NCBI GenBank assembly: GCA_030426345.1
Contig: JAUHYU010000007.1
Location: 30,322 to 94,321 of the forward strand
Direction of reading: 5' to 3'
DNA: 64,000 nt
Source of the DNA: Bacteroidia bacterium
GTDB lineage: Bacteria > Bacteroidota > Bacteroidia > Cytophagales > Cyclobacteriaceae
Shown here: positions 42,492 to 50,173 of the stretch, piece after piece
How positions within the stretch are numbered: the stretch's first letter is position 1
Layout of the letters: the number at the start of each line of letters is the position of its first letter
The notes under the pieces: generated by a model
Seen by the model: the letters and a program-made list of their open reading frames with translations, nothing else
Told to the model about the DNA's origin: nothing
The model's database searches: none
Made by a program: the position numbers and the translations under genes

Positions 42492-43781
42492 CTACAAACT
42501 CATATACTTAGTTTCCACTGGCTTATTTCTGAATACACCTTTCACATCATACAAAAGTCCATTGGATTTCATTATATCTTTAAAATAGGTAGGGTTTAGC
42601 TCTACATATTGGGCATGGTTCACTCCCAATATTACAGCGTCATAGTCCGTACTCGGTTGCTCACTCAGTTCAATTCCGTACTCATGCTGAAACTCCTTTG
42701 GATCAGCAAATGGATCAACTGCTTCTATATTGATACTAAATTCTTGCAACTCTCGAATGAGTTCAGGTATCTTCGAATTTCGGATGTCGCTGACATTTTC
42801 TTTGAAAGTAACGCCCATGATCAACACTTTGGTCTGCTTCAGTGACTTGTCCTGCTCAATCAAATATTGAACTATTTCTTTGGCAATCTGTCCATGCACG
42901 GCATCATTGATATTCCTGCCAGCTGTAATTACCTTTGAAAAGTATCCTAATTCCATGGCTTTGTGAGTCAGGTAATATGGATCTACACCGATGCAATGCC
43001 CACCGACTAAGCCAGGGTAAAATTTTAGGAAGTTCCATTTTGTTCCCGCAGCCTCCAATACTTCATAGGTGTTAATATCCATTTTTTTGAAGATGAGTGA
43101 AAGCTCATTCATCAAAGCAATGTTCAAATCCCGCTGGGTATTTTCTATAATCTTGCTGGCTTCTGCTACTTTGATTGAACTTGCCTCATGAACTCCGGCT
43201 TCAATTATTGCTCCATAAAGTGCAGAAACAATCTTGAGTGTTTTCGCATCACTCCCACTAACTACCTTCGTGATTTTTGTAAGTGTGTGTAGTTTATCTC
43301 CTGGGTTAATACGCTCAGGCGAATACCCAACGGTAAAGTTTTCTCCAAAAGTCAGACCTGATGTTTTCTCTAACACCGGAATACAATCTTCCTCGGTACA
43401 CCCTGGATATACGGTAGATTCAAACACTACCACGTCACCATCTTTCAGTGCCCCCCCCACAAACTTGCAGGCACTGAGTATGGGGGTCAAATCAGGGTTT
43501 TTATGCTCATCAATTGGAGTCGGTACAGCTACTACGAAAAATGTGCAATCCCGGATATCTGCCGGATTCGCAGTGAAAGTAATGTCGCAACCATCAAACT
43601 CCGATGCCTCAAGTTCGTGACTCGGGTCAACGCCCTGCTGCATCAACCCTACTCGTGACGGATTGATGTCAAAGCCAACTAATCTAAACTTACGGGCAAA
43701 TTCCAACGCCACCGGCAGTCCGACATATCCGAGCCCTACTACGCAAATTTTATCCCTTTTGGAAAGGTATTTTTCTATCAT
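42492..43781 (-). CDS. Nucleotide-sugar dehydrogenase (UDP-N-acetylhexosamine dehydrogenase, TviB/WbpO type)
   Basis: A 429-residue UDP-glucose/GDP-mannose dehydrogenase family enzyme. NAD fold CVVGLGYVGLPVALEFARKF, active-site motif GLVGGHCIGVDPYYLTHKAM with the catalytic Cys, and C-terminal MGVTFKENVSDIRNSKIPEL. The GHCIGVDPYYLTHKA form is the one found in TviB/VipA/WbpO enzymes that oxidise UDP-GalNAc/GlcNAc to the uronic acid. It probably supplies a building block for the surface polysaccharide. Confidence 0.9.
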   Translation of the reverse strand: MIEKYLSKRDKICVVGLGYVGLPVALEFARKFRLVGFDINPSRVGLMQQGVDPSHELEASEFDGCDITFTANPADIRDCTFFVVAVPTPIDEHKNPDLTPILSACKFVGGALKDGDVVVFESTVYPGCTEEDCIPVLEKTSGLTFGENFTVGYSPERINPGDKLHTLTKITKVVSGSDAKTLKIVSALYGAIIEAGVHEASSIKVAEASKIIENTQRDLNIALMNELSLIFKKMDINTYEVLEAAGTKWNFLKFYPGLVGGHCIGVDPYYLTHKAMELGYFSKVITAGRNINDAVHGQIAKEIVQYLIEQDKSLKQTKVLIMGVTFKENVSDIRNSKIPELIRELQEFSINIEAVDPFADPKEFQHEYGIELSEQPSTDYDAVILGVNHAQYVELNPTYFKDIMKSNGLLYDVKGVFRNKPVETKYMSL

Positions 43782-43869
43782 GAATTTTAAATAATTGACG
43801 TAAAAATAATTATTAACTCAGCCTGCTCCAACAATTAGGGTTTTCTTTTCAAAGGACTGGCTATTTGCT

Positions 43870-43877
43870 TATTTTTG
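43870..43877 (+). promoter_or_regulatory. Candidate -7 box of leuS
   Basis: TATTTTTG matches TAnnTTTG; start near 43884, leader about 25 nt. No -33 TTTG at the expected spacing. Confidence 0.4.
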
Positions 43878-43908
43878 CAGCCCAAAAATTAACGATTTAC
43901 ATAAGCAA

Positions 43909-46680
43909 ATGGCCGAATATAATCACAAGACAATAGAGCACAAATGGCAAAACTATTGGGCACAACACAAGGTTTTTAAAGCTGAAGTGACACCTGATAA
44001 ACCCAAGTATTATGTGCTGGATATGTTCCCTTACCCATCAGGGTCTGGTCTGCACGTAGGCCATCCTTTGGGATATATTGCCTCAGATATTGTTTCTAGA
44101 TACAAGCGAAATAAGGGCTTCAATGTGCTTCATCCCATGGGTTTTGATGCCTTTGGTTTGCCCGCCGAGCAATATGCCATTCAGACAGGACAGCACCCTG
44201 CCATCACAACCGAACAAAATCTAAAACGATATAAAGATCAACTAAAAGGTATTGGCCTGTCTTACGATTGGGAAAAAGAGGTTCAGACCTGCGATCCCAA
44301 ATACTATAAATGGACACAGTGGATTTTTTCCAAATTATTTGACAGTTGGTATAATAAAGATACTGACAAGGCAGAACCAATTGATTCCTTGATCACCGCT
44401 TTTGCAAAAAACGGTAACCAAAAAATAAACGCAGCTTGTGACGATGACACACCCTCATTCGATGCCGCTCACTGGAACAGCCTTTCTGAAATCGATCAAG
44501 CAGAATTGCTTTTGAAATATCGCCTCACCTATCCTGCCGATGCTTTGGTCAACTGGTGTCCTGAGCTGGGTACGGTATTGGCCAATGACGAAGTAAAAGA
44601 CGGGTTTTCTGAGCGAGGTGGTTTTCCCGTAGAGCGAAAAAAAATGCGTCAATGGATGATGCGAATTACAGCTTATGCAGATCGGCTAGTCGAAAATCTC
44701 GGCAAGCTAAACTGGTCAGAATCCATGAAAGACATGCAAACTAACTGGATCGGAAAGTCTTATGGATGTGAACTAGATTTTAAAGTAGTAAATAAAGATA
44801 TTACCCTCACTTGCTTCACCACACGGCCGGATACGACTTTTGGCGTGAGCTACATGGTGTTGGCACCAGAGCATGAACTGATCCCTGAATTGACAACCAA
44901 CGCACAAAAAGAAGAAGTAGATGCTTATGTGCAAAAAGCTATAAATAGATCTGAGCGAGAGCGTCAAGCGGAAGTCAAAACAGTTTCCGGGGTATTTACC
45001 GGATCGTACGTCACCAATCCATTTACCAATGAGCAAGTTCCGTTGTGGATAGCCGACTACGTGCTGGCTGGATACGGTACTGGCGTGGTGATGGCGGTTC
45101 CTTCATCTGACGATCGAGATTTTAGGTTTGCCACACATTTTTCCCTTCCGGTAAATAGGGTTATCGAGGGCACGGAAAACCTTGAAGACCCTACAGAGAT
45201 CAAGCATGGAAAAATGATCAATTCGGGTTTTATTACTGGAATGGATTCTAAGGATGCAGCCATGGCCGCTACTGAGCATGCCGAAAAAGAAGGTTTTGGT
45301 AAGGCAAAAATTAATTATCGCCTGCGTGATGCGGTATTTAGTCGCCAGCGGTATTGGGGCGAGCCGGTGCCAATCTACTTTGCCGAAGACGGCATTCCAC
45401 ACCTGATTCCTGAAAATGAACTTCCATTGGAATTGCCGCCAGTAGATGAATACCTGCCTACAGCTTCCGGAGAGCCACCACTGGGTAGGGCAACAAACTG
45501 GCTTTACAAAGGCAAATATCCTTACGAGCTGACTACTATGCCGGGGTGGGCCGGATCGAGCTGGTATTTCCTGCGGTACATGGATGCAGACAATGATAAT
45601 GAACTGGTAAGCCCTGAAGCAGCAGCTTATTGGAATTCTGTTGATTTATATATTGGCGGTACGGAACATGCTACCGGGCATTTGCTGTACTCGCGCTTTT
45701 GGAATATGTTTTTGTACGACAGAGGCATCATTTCCCATGAAGAGCCCTTTCAAAAACTGGTGAATCAGGGCATGATTCAGGGCCGATCCAACACGGTTTA
45801 TAAACTGAAAAATGAAAATACCTTCGTTTCCGTCGGGCTGAAAGATCAATACGACACGATAGAATTGTATGCCGATGTGAATATGGTACACAATGATAAA
45901 CTGGACATAGAGGCCTTCAAGGACTGGCGATCGGAATATGCGGATGCCAAATTCATTTTAGAAGAAGGTGAATTGAAGTGCGGATATTTAGTAGAAAAAA
46001 TGTCCAAATCCAAATACAACACCGTGACGCCCGACGCCATGATAGAAAAATATGGCGCCGACACCCTGCGGATGTATGAGATGTTTCTCGGGCCGATAGA
46101 GCTATCAAAACCATGGAATACCCATGGCATCGATGGCGTGGCCAAATTCCTGAGAAAGCTCTGGGGGTTGTTTGTAGATGCCGATGGCAACCTGCTCGTA
46201 GTTGATGAAAAAGCCAAAGCCGAGGAATATAAAATTCTGCACAAGACCATACAAAAAGTAGAGCATGATATTGAAAATCTATCTTTCAATACCTCGGTGA
46301 GTGAATTTATGATTTGTGTGAATGGACTTACCCAATTGAAGTGCCACAAAAAGGAAATCCTCGAAAAGCTATTAGTCGTCCTTTCACCGTTTGCCCCGCA
46401 TATCTCTGAGGAGCTTTGGCAAAAACTGGGCAATACAGGCAGCATAATCCATGCGACATATCCCGAGTTTAACGAAGCCTATATCCGAGAAGATGAGTAC
46501 GAATTTCCGATTATGGTCAATGGGAAAATGCGTACCAAAATCAAATTCGCGCTGGACAAAACGCCAGCTGAGATTCAGGCAGCCACTTTGGAAAATGAGG
46601 TTGTCAAGAAATGGCTCGATGGCAAAGCACCAAAAAAAGTGATCGTCGTGCCAAAGAAAATCGTGAACATCGTGATATAA
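43909..46680 (+). CDS. leuS: Leucyl-tRNA synthetase
   Basis: 923 residues, class Ia synthetase. HIGH-type motif in FPYPSGSGLHVGHPLGY (about 42-58), CP1 editing domain with TTRPDTTFGVSYMVLAPEHE near 310, KMSKS in LVEKMSKSKYNTVTPDA near 695, and the anticodon domain to the end (HISEELWQKLG). It has the long insertion between KLVNQGMIQG and the KMSKS loop usual in Bacteroidota LeuRS. Confidence 0.97.
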   Translation: MAEYNHKTIEHKWQNYWAQHKVFKAEVTPDKPKYYVLDMFPYPSGSGLHVGHPLGYIASDIVSRYKRNKGFNVLHPMGFDAFGLPAEQYAIQTGQHPAITTEQNLKRYKDQLKGIGLSYDWEKEVQTCDPKYYKWTQWIFSKLFDSWYNKDTDKAEPIDSLITAFAKNGNQKINAACDDDTPSFDAAHWNSLSEIDQAELLLKYRLTYPADALVNWCPELGTVLANDEVKDGFSERGGFPVERKKMRQWMMRITAYADRLVENLGKLNWSESMKDMQTNWIGKSYGCELDFKVVNKDITLTCFTTRPDTTFGVSYMVLAPEHELIPELTTNAQKEEVDAYVQKAINRSERERQAEVKTVSGVFTGSYVTNPFTNEQVPLWIADYVLAGYGTGVVMAVPSSDDRDFRFATHFSLPVNRVIEGTENLEDPTEIKHGKMINSGFITGMDSKDAAMAATEHAEKEGFGKAKINYRLRDAVFSRQRYWGEPVPIYFAEDGIPHLIPENELPLELPPVDEYLPTASGEPPLGRATNWLYKGKYPYELTTMPGWAGSSWYFLRYMDADNDNELVSPEAAAYWNSVDLYIGGTEHATGHLLYSRFWNMFLYDRGIISHEEPFQKLVNQGMIQGRSNTVYKLKNENTFVSVGLKDQYDTIELYADVNMVHNDKLDIEAFKDWRSEYADAKFILEEGELKCGYLVEKMSKSKYNTVTPDAMIEKYGADTLRMYEMFLGPIELSKPWNTHGIDGVAKFLRKLWGLFVDADGNLLVVDEKAKAEEYKILHKTIQKVEHDIENLSFNTSVSEFMICVNGLTQLKCHKKEILEKLLVVLSPFAPHISEELWQKLGNTGSIIHATYPEFNEAYIREDEYEFPIMVNGKMRTKIKFALDKTPAEIQAATLENEVVKKWLDGKAPKKVIVVPKKIVNIVI

Positions 46681-47089
46681 TCCGGACTTCACATCAAATA
46701 TATTGTCTAATGCGTTTCTAAATATTCCCAGTAGAAATTTGATCTTAAAGATAGTTTTTACTGCTAAAAAAGATTCCTTCATGGATTTTTGAAGCTTTTA
46801 CAATCCTTTTTGTGCGGAATAGATTGATATGGTGTCTCAATATCCTTAATTTCACTTTTTTCCTTGATTTCATATTCCTATGGGATCATTCTATAATCGA
46901 TATTTTCAAATACCCCGTAACCCTCGCATGTCATGGGTAAAAACCGCACCTATAATGTGTCATTTTTCCATGAAATTATTTATATAAATCGGTTGATTGC
47001 ATAGTTTATTTGATATTATATGAGATTTAATATGCGATAAGTCACGTATTTTTACTTGTAGATAATCTTCTAATTAAAGTTTAAGTGAT
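46681..47089. other. 409-bp intergenic region after leuS
   Basis: No gene seen. It holds a repeat-family copy (46772-46815), a second CCATG core near 46970, and A/T-rich sequence before the small secreted protein gene. No consensus promoter found. Confidence 0.4.
46772..46815 (+). repeat. Dispersed repeat copy after leuS
   Basis: GATTCCTTCATGGATTTTTG, AAGCTTTTACAATCC, TTTTTGTGC. It aligns over about 40 bp with the copy at 50051-50096, including the trailing AATCCTTTTT and GTGC. Confidence 0.5.
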
Positions 47090-47443
47090 ATGAAAAAGTC
47101 AGTAATATTAGTTTTAGCGTTTGTCCTAACTGTAGGATTTACCTATGCTCAGTCAAACACAAATTATAAGTCCAGAAACCATAAATTAAATAAGCATCAG
47201 AAATACATAGATACCCATAGCAAAAAAACAGTTGTTCTGGCGACGGGTGAGATGAATGCTAGCGTTTCGGATTATATGGAGAGAAATTCTAAATTTCACA
47301 ATAAGACTCGGGAACATTCGCATCAGTTTATGAAAGCCAGGGTCAACAACGACTACCGAGCATTAAATCATAAATTGTCGAAGAGCAATAAATACAAGGA
47401 AGCGTACAAAATTGACCTGAAGGATTCACTTAGTAAAAATTAA
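47090..47443 (+). CDS. Small secreted basic protein with internal repeat
   Basis: 117 residues with a signal peptide (MKKSVILVLAFVLTVGFTYA, cleaved before QSN). The mature protein is rich in Lys, Asn, His and Ser and has two related segments: NYKSRNHKLNKHQKYID (about 25-41) and DYRALNHKLSKSNKYKEAYK (about 90-109). No known domain. A strong terminator follows, so it is a single-gene unit. Confidence 0.75.
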   Translation: MKKSVILVLAFVLTVGFTYAQSNTNYKSRNHKLNKHQKYIDTHSKKTVVLATGEMNASVSDYMERNSKFHNKTREHSHQFMKARVNNDYRALNHKLSKSNKYKEAYKIDLKDSLSKN

Positions 47444-47464
47444 CTTAGCCGAACTTTTTAATTG

Positions 47465-47490
47465 AAAGCTACATTTATGTAGCTTTTTTT
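47465..47490 (+). terminator. Intrinsic terminator after the small secreted protein gene
   Basis: AAAGCTACAT, TT loop, ATGTAGCTTT, then T-rich; perfect 10-bp stem. Confidence 0.9.
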
Positions 47491-47523
47491 ATTATATCAC
47501 GATCATAAAGTCAAAATGGATGC

Positions 47524-48522
47524 ATGTATAAAATCAAATTTGATCATCGACAAAATTGGCTGGGGTACCTAGCAGATCAGTTTGGCATTGCACAAGAGGG
47601 AAATATGCTCTCACTACCAAAGTCACTCGGCAGAGGTGTTTTGTATGAGTTTGAAGTAGATGAAGGCCTAAATGTGGCTTTTGGCGAAATGGAGTTGGAT
47701 GATCAAGCGGAATTCATAAGCAAGCCAACGAAGTCAAAACTGAGTATGACAATCATGTTCCAGTATATTCAGCGTGGCCATGCATTTTTTAAACCAGGTA
47801 ATGAGGATAGCAAAAAAGTAAAGTCTGGAGGCGTACACTTTTTTTCTTCAAACGCATCCAACCATCTGATTTACCCTGCAAATACCCATAGTTTTCTGTT
47901 CAGGGCGCAAATGTCGACCCAATGGATTCGTGACAATTTATCTGAATTTGTGGTGCAAAACGATTCCTTCAATGATCTCATTTTTGGCAAAAACAAGGTG
48001 ATGCATTTTGAGCCGTTGACCAACAGGTTTGTTCGTCTTTTCAAAGATGTATTTATGTCAGAATTTGATGAACTGTTGCTGCACCTTATCGTAAAGGATA
48101 AAGGTTATGAGGCGGTAGTTTTGTTTTTCGACCATTTTTATAAGCAGTTTTATCATCAGAAAATCAATTCTTCTAAGTACTCCATCGACGATCAGAAAAG
48201 GTTATACGCCCTAACAGATTTTATCCAGGTTAACTTGGATAAAAACATCAGTCTCGACACGCTGACAAGGGAGGTCGGCTTTAGCAAAAGCAAGTTGCAA
48301 TCTATGTTTAGATACTTTTTTCATCAAAGTATTTATGGATATATCAAAAATTTGAAATTTGAAAAAGCCAACAAGTTGTTGGTGAGCACCGACGAGGACA
48401 TCCGCCAAATCGCCCGATCCCTAGGATATAATTCTTCGACACATTTCATCAATATTTTTAAGAAGCACATGGGTATTTCTCCCAAGCAATACCGAATTAA
48501 AAACAGGATGAAATTAAGTTGA
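47524..48522 (+). CDS. AraC-family transcriptional regulator
   Basis: 332 residues. The C-terminal ~100 residues form the two AraC helix-turn-helix motifs: LDTLTREVGFSKSKLQSMFR and RQIARSLGYNSSTHFINIFK, ending with the family signature KHMGISPKQYR. The N-terminal ~220 residues are a sensor domain I do not recognise. Target and ligand unknown; flanking genes give no clear clue. Confidence 0.9.
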   Translation: MYKIKFDHRQNWLGYLADQFGIAQEGNMLSLPKSLGRGVLYEFEVDEGLNVAFGEMELDDQAEFISKPTKSKLSMTIMFQYIQRGHAFFKPGNEDSKKVKSGGVHFFSSNASNHLIYPANTHSFLFRAQMSTQWIRDNLSEFVVQNDSFNDLIFGKNKVMHFEPLTNRFVRLFKDVFMSEFDELLLHLIVKDKGYEAVVLFFDHFYKQFYHQKINSSKYSIDDQKRLYALTDFIQVNLDKNISLDTLTREVGFSKSKLQSMFRYFFHQSIYGYIKNLKFEKANKLLVSTDEDIRQIARSLGYNSSTHFINIFKKHMGISPKQYRIKNRMKLS

Positions 48523-48598
48523 TAATTTTTTAAGCTAACAGAATTATTCATAGAAGAAACTGGGCAAAACCTATTCCCCCAATCATCTTAAAACCAAA

Positions 48599-48638
48599 CA
48601 AAAAGCTTCTAAAATCCATGGATTTTAGAAGCTTTTTG
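48599..48638. terminator. 40-bp perfect palindrome between the AraC gene and lysA, archetype of the repeat family
   Basis: CAAAAAGCTTCTAAAATCCA pairs fully with its mirror half, centred on CCA|TGG. It lies in the gap between convergent genes and has A5/T5 arms, so it can serve as a two-way terminator. It is the most complete copy of the AAAATCCATGGATTTT family. Confidence 0.75.
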
Positions 48639-48680
48639 CTTAACGAAGGAACGAGGTACCAACTCGCTTAGCTAACTGAA

Positions 48681-49913
48681 TTATATATCAATCTCGACCT
48701 GATTTTTGAACAGGTCTTCCATCGTTTCACGTTTGCGGATGAGTTTGGCTTTGCCATCAATGATCAGCACCTCAGCCGGCCTAAAGCGGGAATTGTAGTT
48801 GGAAGCCATCATAAATCCATAAGCCCCTGCATTTTTTATCGCAATGATATCCCCTTCATGGACTTCACTCAGCTTTCGGTCTAAGCCAAAGGTATCCGTT
48901 TCGCAGATATAGCCTACCACAGTATAGATGCGCTTCGTGCCATCGATGTTGCTGATGTTGACCATATCGTGATATGCATCATACATCATCGGACGGATCA
49001 AATGGTTTTGTCCCGATTCTACACCTACAAAAACCGTGGCCGGGGTCGTTTTGATCACATTGGTGCGCACGAGAAAGTATCCCGCTTCGCTTACCAGATA
49101 TTTTCCCGGCTCAAACCAGATCTCCAGTTTTCTACCATAAGATTTGCAAAATGCCTTGAATGCTTTTGACAATTGGATACCCAATTCCTGCAAGTCTGTG
49201 GTCACATCGCCTTCGCGATAAGCTACCTTGAATCCACTGCCAAAATCAATGAACTGCAAATCCGGAAATTCCATAGCTGCTTCAAAAAGCACCTCAGCAC
49301 CACGCAAAAATACTTCCGCATCCAAAATATCCGACCCTGAGTGCATATGCAATCCGATGACATTGATGTTATTGGACTGAATAACGCGGTGCAGATGTCT
49401 CAATTGGAATATTGAAATCCCAAATTTGGAATCAACATGACCGGTGGATATTTTCTTATTGCCGCCAGCCATGATGTGCGGATTCAGCCGAACGCACACT
49501 GGTACCGTGTTGTGATATTCATGACCAAATTGCTCCAGAATGGAAATATTGTCGATATTGATCATTACTCCCAGGGCTACGGCTTCTTTGATTTCGTTGA
49601 ATGAAACACAATTGGGCGTGAACAGAATCTCTTCTGGTTTGAAGCCCGCTTTCAACCCAAGACGCACCTCTTGGATCGAAACAGTGTCAAGCTCCGCACC
49701 ATTGGCTCGAATAAGTTTTAGAATGGAAAGGTTGGTCAATGATTTGCAGGCAAATTTGATCCTCAGTGGCATGCCAGGAAATGCCGCCTTCAAGTTTTCG
49801 ACCTGATGGCTGATCTTGGCAGCATCATACACATAAAGTGGGCTACCAAATTCGCTAACCACATCCAGCAGGTCTAACCCCTGAATCGTGTACTTGTTGT
49901 TCACAATTTCCAT
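48681..49913 (-). CDS. lysA: Diaminopimelate decarboxylase
   Basis: A 410-residue fold-type III PLP enzyme that makes L-lysine from meso-diaminopimelate. The PLP Lys is Lys57 (KFACKSL), GLHMHSGSD and FIDFGSGFKVAY are the phosphate-binding and His motifs, EPGKYLVSEAGYFL the substrate loop, and VGYICETDTF holds the catalytic Cys. The length is normal. A hairpin with a U-run lies just before the start codon, so expression may be attenuated. Confidence 0.94.
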   Translation of the reverse strand: MEIVNNKYTIQGLDLLDVVSEFGSPLYVYDAAKISHQVENLKAAFPGMPLRIKFACKSLTNLSILKLIRANGAELDTVSIQEVRLGLKAGFKPEEILFTPNCVSFNEIKEAVALGVMINIDNISILEQFGHEYHNTVPVCVRLNPHIMAGGNKKISTGHVDSKFGISIFQLRHLHRVIQSNNINVIGLHMHSGSDILDAEVFLRGAEVLFEAAMEFPDLQFIDFGSGFKVAYREGDVTTDLQELGIQLSKAFKAFCKSYGRKLEIWFEPGKYLVSEAGYFLVRTNVIKTTPATVFVGVESGQNHLIRPMMYDAYHDMVNISNIDGTKRIYTVVGYICETDTFGLDRKLSEVHEGDIIAIKNAGAYGFMMASNYNSRFRPAEVLIIDGKAKLIRKRETMEDLFKNQVEIDI

Positions 49914-49933
49914 TTCGTTATTATAACTGAATC

Positions 49934-49963
49934 AAAAAAAATGGAAGGGCTCTTTCCTTCCAT
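49934..49963 (-). promoter_or_regulatory. Terminator-like hairpin in the lysA leader (candidate attenuator)
   Basis: Minus strand: ATGGAAGG, 7-nt loop, CCTTCCAT, then eight T counting the last stem base. It starts about 7 nt after the predicted start site and ends about 20 nt before the lysA ATG. No gene lies upstream on this strand that would need a terminator here. A 20-codon frame starting in the hairpin (MEGKSPSIFFDSVIITKWKL) runs into lysA. Confidence 0.5.
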
Positions 49964-49976
49964 CTAAAAATTCTTG

Positions 49977-50006
49977 CAAAGTTAGTATTATGCTTTGATA
50001 ATTCAA
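49977..50006 (-). promoter_or_regulatory. Promoter of lysA
   Basis: Minus strand: TTG (50006-50004), 19-nt spacer, TAACTTTG (49984-49977). Predicted start near 49970. Confidence 0.6.
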
Positions 50007-50050
50007 TTAATATTTTTCGTGAAAGAAAGATTGAAAAGCTTAATGCTATT

Positions 50051-50096
50051 TAGTCCCATGGGTTTTGGATGCTTTTTTAATCCTTTTTTTGTGCTG
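50051..50096 (+). repeat. Dispersed repeat copy upstream of the sensor kinase gene
   Basis: TAGTCCCATGGGTTTTGGAT, GCTTTTTTAATCC, TTTTTTTGTGCTG; aligns with the copy at 46772-46815. Confidence 0.5.
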
Positions 50097-50160
50097 TGAC
50101 TTTGAAGCATTTATGAATGTTAAAAATTGTTAATTGGAAATCAATTCAGCAGAATTGACG

Positions 50161-50168
50161 TAATTTTG
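50161..50168 (+). promoter_or_regulatory. Candidate -7 box that would give a leaderless kinase mRNA
   Basis: TAATTTTG ends 5 nt before the ATG at 50174, so transcription would start at or next to the start codon. A TTG lies 24 nt upstream (50134-50136), a little far for a -33 box. Confidence 0.4.
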
Positions 50169-50173
50169 TAAAT

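Noticed and set aside
45846..46445. A 199-codon minus-strand frame inside leuS
   Set aside because: leuS is intact with all motifs; this antisense frame has no family features.
49914..50173. Lysine riboswitch upstream of lysA
   Set aside because: The leader between the predicted promoter and the start codon is about 57 nt, far too short for the roughly 170-nt lysine aptamer.
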